Origin: Methylococcaceae bacterium UBA659
Lineage (GTDB): Bacteria > Pseudomonadota > Gammaproteobacteria > Methylococcales > Methylomonadaceae
Direction of reading: 5' to 3'
NCBI GenBank assembly: GCA_002299495.1
Contig: DBNZ01000084.1
Location: 1 to 5,979, forward strand
Length of the DNA stretch: 5,979 nt
Shown one piece after another: positions 1-5,593 of this stretch (within the stretch, counting starts at the first letter, position 1; the number at the start of each line of letters is the position of its first letter). The translations under genes were made by a program, and so were the position numbers. The notes below the pieces were generated by a model. The model ran no database searches, was not told the origin of the DNA, and saw only the letters and a list, made by a program, of their open reading frames with translations.

Positions 1-18
1 CCTAGCTTGCAGTAACGG

Positions 19-47
19 AAAAGGGTACGCTGCCGTACCCTTTTTTT
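19..47 (+). terminator. Rho-independent terminator of a gene left of the window
   Basis: GGGTACG (23-29) pairs perfectly with CGTACCC (34-40) around a CTGC loop, and seven T follow (41-47). Four A before the stem can extend it by pairing with the first T. This is a textbook intrinsic terminator for plus-strand transcription, so a rightward gene probably ends just before the window. Its A-rich left side is short, so termination of leftward transcription from plsY would be weaker but is possible. Confidence 0.88.
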
Positions 48-284
48 ATGCCGTAGATTTTTTAAGCTTGGCTTATGAACGCCGAGAAATAGCTGTTATG
101 GATAGCCCAAGGTTGGCTAACGGGCTTGCCACAACTTGAACCCAACCCAGCGGTGGAACTTGCCCTCAAAAAAGCAAGCTACCTGAAGATAAACCGGTTT
201 ACCGGACACCCCTGCCGCATTGGCTGGCGACCGCCTAGCTTAGAGCCTGCGCCATATCTCCTGTTGGCGGCTTAGCATAACGCA
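48..284. other. Gene-free stretch, possibly decayed sequence
   Basis: No convincing gene is seen here. The plus frame from 93 to 275 is open for 60 codons but has no ATG start and no recognisable family, so it may be chance or a remnant. Small structures are present: a hairpin TAGCC/GGCTA (103-107 with 115-119) that competes with AGCCC/GGGCT (104-108 with 122-126), CTTGC/GCAAG around an A-run near 150-178, and a 12-bp perfect palindrome at 190-201. No clear terminator for plsY (minus strand) is visible between 240 and 284. Confidence 0.4.
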
Positions 285-857
285 TTAATTCTCTTCTCCA
301 GCCAATAAGCGTTGTATGTTCGTTTTATGCCGCCAAAGCAAAACGGCGGACATGATACAAGCGGTGGCGGTCACCGGCATCTGGCCAACAATCAGCCAGG
401 CATAAACAGGTGACGATATGGATGCGATCAGGGCGGCCAGCGATGAAATCTTGCCGACCTTGTAAACCAAAATCCAGGTGGCCATAACCGCAAACCCGAA
501 CAGCCACGACAACCCCAGCATAACCCCTACCGAAGTCGCCACCCCTTTGCCGCCTTTAAACTTGAAAAAAACCGGGTATAAGTGGCCAAAAAAAGCCGCC
601 AGCCCGGTCAACACCTGAATTTCTACCGGCATCCCCAGCAATCGGGCGGCATATACAGGCGCCACGCCTTTCAGTAAATCGCCCAATAAGGTGATGCCTG
701 CCGCCCTCTTTCCGCCAATGCGTAGGACATTGGTCGCCCCCGGATTGCCCGAACCTTGTTCCCTAGGGTCAGGCAATCCCAACATTCGGCACACCAAAAT
801 AGCACTGGACACGGAGCCGACCAGATAAGCCATAGGGATAAACAACCATTCGACCAT
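285..857 (-). CDS. plsY: Glycerol-3-phosphate acyltransferase PlsY
   Basis: PlsY is an integral inner-membrane enzyme that transfers an acyl group from acyl-phosphate (made by PlsX) to the sn-1 position of glycerol-3-phosphate, giving lysophosphatidate for phospholipid synthesis. The 190-residue product has the family's conserved stretches in order: SGNPGATN (36-43), GDLLKG (59-64), the glycine-rich GHLYPVFFKFKGGKGVAT (91-108) and a C-terminal RHKTNIQRLLAGEE (176-189), separated by hydrophobic helices. Length is slightly below the roughly 200 residues usual in the family. The frame stays open upstream to an ATG at 932, but ATG 857 is preferred: GAGGAAA lies about 8 nt upstream, the protein then begins with the usual short hydrophobic N-terminus, and the longer version would run through the promoter region. 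It is divergent from folB. Confidence 0.95.
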   Translation of the reverse strand: MVEWLFIPMAYLVGSVSSAILVCRMLGLPDPREQGSGNPGATNVLRIGGKRAAGITLLGDLLKGVAPVYAARLLGMPVEIQVLTGLAAFFGHLYPVFFKFKGGKGVATSVGVMLGLSWLFGFAVMATWILVYKVGKISSLAALIASISSPVYAWLIVGQMPVTATACIMSAVLLWRHKTNIQRLLAGEEN

Positions 858-861
858 TGCC

Positions 862-876
862 ACTTTCCTCTCTGCT
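862..876 (-). promoter_or_regulatory. plsY ribosome binding site
   Basis: Read on the minus strand, AGAGAGGAAAG precedes ATG 857 at normal Shine-Dalgarno spacing. This decides the start of plsY in favour of 857 over the upstream in-frame ATG at 932. Confidence 0.7.
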
Positions 877-881
877 AACAC

Positions 882-910
882 TTGTAAGACGGGGCTGATT
901 ACCGGATACT
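882..910 (+). promoter_or_regulatory. Putative sigma70 promoter for folB-folK
   Basis: TTGTAA (882-887) and GATACT (905-910) are separated by exactly 17 nt; each matches its consensus hexamer at 4 of 6 positions. Transcription would start near 917, about 30 nt before the folB ATG. The spacing and location are good but the hexamers are only moderate, so this is a prediction. Confidence 0.42.
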
Positions 911-926
911 TGCCCGAAAATGGCAA
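898..926 (-). promoter_or_regulatory. Putative sigma70 promoter for plsY
   Basis: On the minus strand TTGCCA (926-921, 5 of 6 consensus positions) and GGTAAT (903-898, 4 of 6) are 17 nt apart. Transcription would start near 891, giving a leader of about 34 nt before ATG 857. It overlaps the rightward folB promoter almost completely. Confidence 0.42.
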
Positions 927-946
927 CATCATAACCGGAAACGCAA

Positions 947-1306
947 ATGGACCTTATTTTTTTAGGCGGCTTGGAAATTGACACCATCATCGGCATTTAT
1001 GATTGGGAACGCCGCACACGGCAAACCATCATCCTAGACATAGAAATGGCTTTTGATATTGAAAAAGCCGCCCAAACCGACGACATCCAATATGCGCTAG
1101 ACTATAAAACCGTGTCCGACCGGATTATTGATTTTGTCAAAAACTGTGAATACTTGTTGGTGGAACGGCTGATTTCTGAAATCGCCCGTTTGATCCTGTC
1201 AGAATTTCAAGTGCCTTGGGTGAAAATCACCCTCAACAAAAAAGGCGCGATTGGCACAGGGATTGATGTCGGCATCACCATCGAACGGGGGGAAAAACCG
1301 GCGTGA
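947..1306 (+). CDS. folB: Dihydroneopterin aldolase FolB
   Basis: This cytoplasmic folate enzyme converts 7,8-dihydroneopterin to 6-hydroxymethyl-7,8-dihydropterin and glycolaldehyde. The 119-residue product has the expected single-domain length. Family landmarks sit where they do in E. coli FolB: IGIYDWE with Glu21 (15-21), the active-site Tyr53 in LDYKTV, LVER with the pterin-anchoring Glu73, and the catalytic lysine Lys98 in LNKKGA. No key residue is missing. ATG 947 gives the standard N-terminus MDLIFLGGLE; only a weak GGAAA precedes it. Its stop overlaps the folK start by 4 nt (GTGA), so the two are almost certainly co-transcribed and probably translationally coupled. FolB hands its product directly to FolK. 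Confidence 0.96.
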   Translation: MDLIFLGGLEIDTIIGIYDWERRTRQTIILDIEMAFDIEKAAQTDDIQYALDYKTVSDRIIDFVKNCEYLLVERLISEIARLILSEFQVPWVKITLNKKGAIGTGIDVGITIERGEKPA

Positions 1307-1818
1307 CCCAAGTTTATGTCGGCATCGGCAGCAATATTGACCGAGAGCGTTACATCGGACAAGGCCTTAAGGCATTACGCAGGCAGTTCGGCGAGCTGGC
1401 CGTTTCCAGCATCTACGAATCGGAAGCATTCGGTTTCAACGGCGACCCTTTTTATAACTTGGTGGTAAGTTTCGATTCCGATGGGGATGCCGACAGCGTT
1501 TGGCGACGCTTGCGGGCGATTGAAACCGCCAATGGCCGTCCAGTCGACAGCCATAAATTCACCGCCCGGACTTTAGACTTAGACTTACTCATCTTCGGTG
1601 ACTTAGTATTCAATGACGGCCAACTGAAACTGCCACGCGATGATATCGACCGCTATGCGTTCATCCTAGCCCCCCTGGCCGAAATCGCCCCCGGACAAAA
1701 ACACCCTGTCCACCAACAAAGCTATGCTGAACTTTGGCAACAAATGGACAAAAGCCAAGTAAAACAGCATTGCCTGAGCAAACCGCAATGGCTGGCCGAA
1801 GCCCTTGATCCCGCTTGA
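1303..1818 (+). CDS. folK: 6-hydroxymethyl-7,8-dihydropterin pyrophosphokinase FolK
   Basis: FolK transfers pyrophosphate from ATP to 6-hydroxymethyl-7,8-dihydropterin, the substrate made by FolB; the product is condensed with p-aminobenzoate by FolP. The 171-residue protein shows HPPK signatures in order: VGIGSN (6-11), SSIYESEAFGF (35-45), DPFYNLVV (48-55), then RTLDLDLLIFG (89-99), whose Asp92 and Asp94 match the two Mg-binding aspartates of the family, and the C-terminal LPRDDIDRYAFILAPLAEIAP (near 110-130). The usual E-LGR stretch reads ETANGR here, a mild divergence. The start is a GTG overlapping the folB stop; a G-run at about 1287-1292 is the likely ribosome binding site, and no better in-frame ATG is nearby. 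Confidence 0.95.
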   Translation: MTQVYVGIGSNIDRERYIGQGLKALRRQFGELAVSSIYESEAFGFNGDPFYNLVVSFDSDGDADSVWRRLRAIETANGRPVDSHKFTARTLDLDLLIFGDLVFNDGQLKLPRDDIDRYAFILAPLAEIAPGQKHPVHQQSYAELWQQMDKSQVKQHCLSKPQWLAEALDPA

Positions 1819-1877
1819 GGTTTCAAACCGGACAATACGGCCTATCCTGATGTTGCGGACCACCTTAACTGCGGACT

Positions 1878-2669
1878 ATGGCCATGCAAATCTTACCCAA
1901 CCAACCCGCCAGCATGACCCAAGTGCTGGCCACCAGCATCAAACTTTACTCGGCTTGTTTCAGCAAATTACTGGGGCTTATTTTAGCCTTGGCGGTTTTT
2001 TTGGTTTCACTGGGATTATTTTCGGATTTGATAATAGGAATTCCTGAAACCGCCAGCGCAGCGGAAGGGATGGCTTTCCTCATCGTCAAGCTGCCGTCGC
2101 TTCTGTCCGTGGGGTTTGTCATGTCCCTGCTCTCATTCGTGCTTTACAGTGCGATGATTTACCGCATCGACAATGCCGTCAACCAACGCGAAGACACCGT
2201 CCTGCAAGCCCTACAGGTCGGACTGGATAAGTTCCTGCCCATGCTGGTGGCGACCATCCTGTATTCCCTAGCGGTTATGATCGGTTTTGTGGCGTTGGCC
2301 ATACCCGGCTTGATCCTATCCTTATCCTTGTCGTTTTACCTTTATTTTATCGTCATCGACAACATGGGCGGCTATGCGTCACTACGCGCCAGCCATAACT
2401 TGGTTTGGGCCAACTGGTGGCGCACTGCGTCCGTTTTCACGGTTCCAGGAATCGTATTAACCATCATTTACTTGAGCCTGTTTTTTGTCCCCGGCATTAT
2501 GGGCGACGCCTTGGATTCCAGCCCCTGGTTCACCACGTTTTTCAACGCCCTAGGCAACATACTCTGCGCCTTCATCAGCCCGTATTTTTTTACCCTTGGT
2601 TATGTCCAATGCCACGACCTCAAATTACGCCAGTTCGGCGCTGATTTAGCTGGCCGCCTAGCAAAGTAA
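1878..2669 (+). CDS. Six-helix membrane protein of unknown function (YciC-like architecture)
   Basis: The 263-residue product is an integral membrane protein with about six predicted helices (roughly 31-54, 73-95, 119-140, 143-160, 184-208 and 222-244). A conserved-looking segment between helices 4 and 5, with GGYASLRASHNLV and NWWRT (164-183), resembles the central motif of YciC/UPF0259 and glycerophosphodiesterase-membrane-domain proteins, where a helix pair is followed by ALR-S and a W-rich turn. That family link is from memory of the pattern and is moderate at best; no catalytic residues are evident. An in-frame TAA at 1866 limits the start to ATG 1878, 1884 or 1914. The only weak ribosome site (GCGGA, 1871-1875) fits 1884 better by spacing, so the first two residues are uncertain. 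It lies 59 nt after folK on the same strand with no terminator between, so readthrough from fol is likely. Confidence 0.85.
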   Translation: MAMQILPNQPASMTQVLATSIKLYSACFSKLLGLILALAVFLVSLGLFSDLIIGIPETASAAEGMAFLIVKLPSLLSVGFVMSLLSFVLYSAMIYRIDNAVNQREDTVLQALQVGLDKFLPMLVATILYSLAVMIGFVALAIPGLILSLSLSFYLYFIVIDNMGGYASLRASHNLVWANWWRTASVFTVPGIVLTIIYLSLFFVPGIMGDALDSSPWFTTFFNALGNILCAFISPYFFTLGYVQCHDLKLRQFGADLAGRLAK

Positions 2670-2727
2670 ACGCTGCGGCTGATCCTGTTTCGCCCTGTGC
2701 GGTTTAGGGTGCGTGTGCAATCCAGAT

Positions 2728-2858
2728 CAACCCCTCGCGCCGAGGGCGGCACTGCTACGATGTTTAACCCGTTCGCATCTGACCACTACCCGGTAACGCA
2801 TTGATTCCGTTCGTGGTGAGCCGGTCGAACCACGGGCGCCCTTCGGAGAGAGGGGTTG
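2728..2858. mobile_element. MITE-like non-coding element with imperfect terminal inverted repeats
   Basis: The left end (2728-2750, beginning CAACCCCTC) and the reverse complement of the right end (2858 back to 2835) agree at 20 of 24 alignment columns with one single-base gap. The outer nine bases are perfectly inverted (2728-2736 with 2850-2858), followed by shared CCGA and GGGCG blocks. The roughly 131-bp unit encodes nothing. The left arm also folds on itself (CCCTCG 2732-2737 with CGAGGG 2741-2746). No clear target-site duplication flanks it. Alternatives are an intergenic structured repeat or a large imperfect hairpin. Confidence 0.5.
2807..2840. repeat. REP-type extragenic palindrome
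   Basis: CGTGGT (2812-2817) is inverted as ACCACG (2829-2834) around an 11-nt loop GAGCCGGTCGA. The sequence CCGTTCGTGGTGAGC followed by GTCGAACCACG closely resembles a palindrome I know as a very common intergenic repeat in many proteobacterial genomes (the GTTCGTGGTGAGC-TGTCGAACC type). It sits just inside the right terminal repeat of the surrounding element. Only one copy is in the window, so its repeat status rests on that recognition. Confidence 0.6.
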
Positions 2859-2996
2859 TTTGATTTAATCAGCGCTTCCTTGGTCTCACTGATTGCCATG
2901 CTATCGAAGCTGCCCATTGGTTAAAAACCTGACCTTGAGGTGAGGGATCATTTGGCTTAATCCAGACCCGCTCCGGTGCTTTGCCCCCCTTTTTAC

Positions 2997-3024
2997 TTGC
3001 ATGCCCTTATTTTTAGGTTAAAGT
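2997..3024 (+). promoter_or_regulatory. Weak promoter candidate for the 3075 operon
   Basis: TTGCAT (2997-3002) and TAAAGT (3019-3024) are 16 nt apart in an AT-rich stretch about 50 nt before the coding start. The hexamers match consensus poorly to moderately. It is listed because the two-gene unit at 3075 needs a start signal and this is the best candidate in the gap. Confidence 0.25.
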
Positions 3025-3074
3025 TAAGCCGCAGTAAATAGCCAAACCTTACCCCAACCTAGGATTAACTAAAC

Positions 3075-4058
3075 ATGGGCAAATCCCTGGCCATGCGGAT
3101 GACCGTCGGGATTATCGGCGGCGGAGCGGCGGGCATGTCCTGTGCCTTGTGGCTCAGCCAACTAGGCCACCAACCGGTAATCATCGAACGTGGCGGTACA
3201 CTCGGCGGCCAGTTGCTGGCTATCAACCGGGTCAACCGTTGGATGCTGGGCTTTCCCGACATTACCAGTGTGGAACTGGCGCATCGCTTCGCCGATCACA
3301 TTTTCCACTCTGCGGTGACGATCCATCCAAACAGTGTTTTGGCCGGCGTTGAAACTTGTGCGGACGGTTATCAACTGAACATCCAAAGCGACGGGCAAAA
3401 TCATCGCCTGGCGGCACCCGCCTTAGTGGTTGCGACCGGCGTTAGGGTCTTAGGCGCAGAAATGTTCACCGACCTTCCAGGATTCGGGTCGGCCCAACAA
3501 TCGGGTTTGCTGGGTGCCTATCCTCTAGGCCATCTCGACTACCCACCCTACTGGGAAGGCCAGAGCATTGCCGTGATTGGGGCGGGCGACAATGCTCACT
3601 TTACCGCAAAAGACCTGGCCTTAGCCGGCGCACACGTGCATTTAGTCATGCGTTCCCAAGCCAAAGCCCAAACCCAAATCCGCACAGAAATCTCCCTCCT
3701 CAGCCACGAAGGCCGCATCACGCTGCATGAGCAGACCGTGCTGGCCGGATTCAAACCAGAACAACACGGTTTATGCTTGGCCCTGTCCAAGGACGGAAAA
3801 ACCAGCCAATGGCTGCGAGTTGACCGGGTTTTCTTCCGTATCGGGTTTGCCGCCAACAGCGAATTTTTGACCCAATTTGGCGTTTTTTCAGGCTTAAACC
3901 AACAAGCCGGTTATATCATCACCGACTCCGCCAAACGGACAAACATCCCCGGTCTCTATGCCATAGGCGATGTCGCCAACCCCAAACACCCATCGGTCGC
4001 CGCCGCCCTAGCCGATGGCGCCCTAGCCGCGCAAAGCATTGAAAAAGGAACCGCGTGA
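3075..4058 (+). CDS. FAD/NAD(P)H oxidoreductase, thioredoxin-reductase fold without the CxxC
   Basis: The 327-residue product has the two-dinucleotide-domain architecture of thioredoxin reductase-like flavoproteins. An N-terminal FAD-binding Rossmann motif IIGGGAAGMSCAL (13-25) ends in the acidic IIE (36-38), GGQL follows (44-47), a second Rossmann motif IAVIGAGDNA (165-174) fits NAD(P)H binding, and the C-terminal flavin motif GLYAIGDVANP (293-303) precedes AAALADGALAAQSI. The active-site CxxC of true thioredoxin reductases, expected just before the second Rossmann motif, is absent; the only cysteines are 23, 95 and 234. It therefore probably passes electrons to something other than a protein disulfide, as ferredoxin/flavodoxin-NADP reductases of this fold do. 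ATG 3075 has AGGA ten nt upstream; ATG 3099 would give a tighter N-terminus but has no ribosome site. Its TGA overlaps the start of the next gene, implying coupled expression. Confidence 0.85.
   Translation: MGKSLAMRMTVGIIGGGAAGMSCALWLSQLGHQPVIIERGGTLGGQLLAINRVNRWMLGFPDITSVELAHRFADHIFHSAVTIHPNSVLAGVETCADGYQLNIQSDGQNHRLAAPALVVATGVRVLGAEMFTDLPGFGSAQQSGLLGAYPLGHLDYPPYWEGQSIAVIGAGDNAHFTAKDLALAGAHVHLVMRSQAKAQTQIRTEISLLSHEGRITLHEQTVLAGFKPEQHGLCLALSKDGKTSQWLRVDRVFFRIGFAANSEFLTQFGVFSGLNQQAGYIITDSAKRTNIPGLYAIGDVANPKHPSVAAALADGALAAQSIEKGTA
4046..4050 (+). promoter_or_regulatory. Ribosome binding site deciding the ELM1-like start
   Basis: AGGAA inside the end of the reductase gene lies 7 nt before ATG 4058 but only 4 nt before the in-frame GTG 4055. 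Spacing favours ATG 4058, which overlaps the upstream stop codon by one base (TGATG). Confidence 0.6.
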
Positions 4059-5032
4059 TGAGTGAAAACCGCAATAACCTTAAAGCGTTAGTATGGGTAT
4101 TAGACAGCCATTACACGGGCGAACTGCACGCCCGCATCGGTCTGGTCGAGCATTTGGGTTTGGCTTATGAAATCATCCCGTTACCGCATGACGACGTTAA
4201 GGGCTACCAAGACATGCTGCGAGAAAAATACGACGCTCTAGGCCAGGCCTTGCCCTTAGTGATCATTAGCGGCACCGGGGAAGAAACCACAGCAGAAATT
4301 GCCGACTTACGACAAGTGTTTGGGGAGCGTTTGTTCGCTGTCTATTTGGCCTCCATCCTACCCGAACAGCCTCATCCGCGCCTTAGCGAGTACGACTTGA
4401 TCGCCTCCACGCAGTTGACGGGTCACAACATCGTCACCCTGCTTGGCGTCCCGCACCGGCTCAGCCATGAAAACTTGCAGGCCGCCGGCCAAAAACATGC
4501 CGATTATTTCCGTACCCTGCCGCGCCCCATCACCGCCTTTCTGGTCGGAGGCAACACCCGTTATTGCGCGGGTTTTACTGCAAGCCATGCCCGGCAACTG
4601 GCCCGTCGGATTGCGCCGATCATCGCCCGTCAAGGCGGCAGTTTGCTCATCACCAACAGCCGCCGCACCCCGCCTACCTCACTCTGTGTGCTCCTAACCG
4701 AACTCGACAACCTTAACCCCCGTTTTTTTGATTGGCATAACACGCCTTTGGATTTTTACTATGCCATCTTGGCCTATACCGACCTCTTCATTGTCACTGG
4801 CGATTCCTTGTCCATGTGTTCGGAAGCGGCATTCACCGGCAAGCCCATCCTGGTGGATCTCAGCAAGGAAGCCACCGAATGTTTCCATCGCGAAATCCTC
4901 GGTCGGCTCGTCGATTACGGGGCTGCCAAGCCGATTAGCAACGAGTTTGAATATTGGACGTATGAGCCGATAGACCCGACCCATCTGGCGGCGAATGCGG
5001 TTAAAGACCGCTTCCAGAAAAAGTTCAGCTAA
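4058..5032 (+). CDS. Bacterial ELM1-family protein (Mito_fiss_Elm1, DUF1022/COG3660)
   Basis: The 324-residue protein matches the family named after the plant mitochondrial fission factor ELM1. Diagnostic stretches occur in order: PHPRLSEYDL (105-114), HNIVTLLGVPHRLS (123-136), FLVGGN (161-166), LLITNSRRTPP (197-207), FYYAILAYTD (233-242), IVTGDSLSMCSEA (245-257) and TGKP (260-263). The SRRTP and TGDS-SM-SEA motifs near the end of a two-lobed protein recall GT-B glycosyltransferases, and bacterial members have been loosely annotated as nucleoside-diphosphate-sugar enzymes; the biochemical role is not known to me. No signal peptide or membrane helix is evident, so it is probably cytoplasmic. 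ATG 4058 is chosen over GTG 4055 on ribosome-site spacing. It overlaps the flavoprotein gene's stop, which suggests the two act in one process. Confidence 0.88.
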   Translation: MSENRNNLKALVWVLDSHYTGELHARIGLVEHLGLAYEIIPLPHDDVKGYQDMLREKYDALGQALPLVIISGTGEETTAEIADLRQVFGERLFAVYLASILPEQPHPRLSEYDLIASTQLTGHNIVTLLGVPHRLSHENLQAAGQKHADYFRTLPRPITAFLVGGNTRYCAGFTASHARQLARRIAPIIARQGGSLLITNSRRTPPTSLCVLLTELDNLNPRFFDWHNTPLDFYYAILAYTDLFIVTGDSLSMCSEAAFTGKPILVDLSKEATECFHREILGRLVDYGAAKPISNEFEYWTYEPIDPTHLAANAVKDRFQKKFS

Positions 5033-5144
5033 CGTCAATTGTCACACTGCAAAAAACCAGCCCCATCTCCTGTCGCTTTTCATTGCCGGACTCTAGCGAT
5101 ACACTAGGCGGCAACATCGGCATCAGCTATGCCACGGAAAAGCT

Positions 5145-5527
5145 ATGTACGCTATTGTTGAAACCCCAAAACCCTTTGTCCAAGCAGTCGCCGACCTTGA
5201 ATCGGCCGTCAAGAACCACGGTTTTGGCGTGTTGCATATCCACAATTTGGGAACCACCCTACGCAACAAAGGGATCGGGTTTGCTGAAGAATGCAAAATT
5301 TTTGAAGTGTGCAATCCACAACAAGCCGCCAACGTGTTGTCCTGCGACATGCGCCTAAATAGGGCCCTGCCCTGCCGGATTTCGGTGTATACCGAACAAG
5401 GCCAAACCAAATCGGCCTGATCAAACCCGCCCCCATGCTGTCCGCCCTGTCAGACGATGCCGAGTTGACGCAAGTAGCGCAAGAAGTCGAAGAAAAGATT
5501 TTGCAGATGGTTGACGAAGCCAAATGA
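5145..5527 (+). pseudogene. DUF302-domain protein, interrupted by a 1-nt frameshift
   Basis: The first frame (5145-5420, 91 codons) carries most of a DUF302 domain: a GFGVL core strand (26-30), LRNKG (39-43), an ECKIFEVCNP stretch (49-58) and LPCRISVY (75-82). It then stops early at TGA 5418. In the minus-one frame, starting with ATC at 5411, the sequence continues as IGLIKPAPMLSALSDD and ends in an acidic helix at TGA 5525, which is the expected family C-terminus. Restoring one A in the AAA at 5409-5411 gives a 127-residue protein, the usual DUF302 length. So the gene has lost a base, or the sequence has an error, or frameshifting occurs; the A-run is short and no canonical slippery heptamer is present. 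ATG 5145 follows GGAAA (5136-5140) at short spacing. DUF302 proteins are small and of uncertain function. Confidence 0.78.
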
Positions 5528-5593
5528 TGTAGATGGGCAATAACATAACCCAACACCTACCGCCCAACCCCAAACCACCAAGAGGAAATTACG

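Larger units (their letters stand above)
2670..3074. other. 405-bp gene-free gap with a repeat element
   Basis: No supported gene lies in this gap. It holds a MITE-like element (2728-2858), a REP-type palindrome inside it, and a weak promoter candidate before 3075. Longer open frames here, such as a 43-codon minus-strand frame (2786-2917), run across the repeat and look spurious. No T-tailed hairpin is visible after the membrane protein gene. Confidence 0.6.

Noticed and set aside
858..932. 25-residue N-terminal extension of PlsY from ATG 932
   Set aside because: A good ribosome site precedes ATG 857, the family normally begins close to the first helix, and the extension overlaps the divergent promoter region.
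1805..2047. 80-codon plus-strand frame overlapping the start of the membrane protein gene
   Set aside because: It is rich in His/Gln/Thr, resembles no family, and lies in another frame of a gene with clear membrane helices.
2786..2917. 43-codon minus-strand frame in the 2670-3074 gap
   Set aside because: It runs across the REP palindrome; the VRPAHHER-like string it contains is typical of spurious translations of this repeat.
3065..3856. Minus-strand frames opposite the flavoprotein gene
   Set aside because: They are antisense shadows with no family features; the plus-strand gene has intact FAD and NAD(P)H motifs.
3075..4058. Calling this gene thioredoxin reductase (trxB)
   Set aside because: The active-site CxxC is missing and the three cysteines are far apart, so disulfide reduction by the usual mechanism is not possible.
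5406..5420. Programmed minus-one ribosomal frameshift in the DUF302 gene
   Set aside because: There is no X_XXY_YYZ heptamer at the crossing point and no obvious downstream hairpin, and DUF302 proteins are not known to me to use recoding; a simple deletion is more economical.
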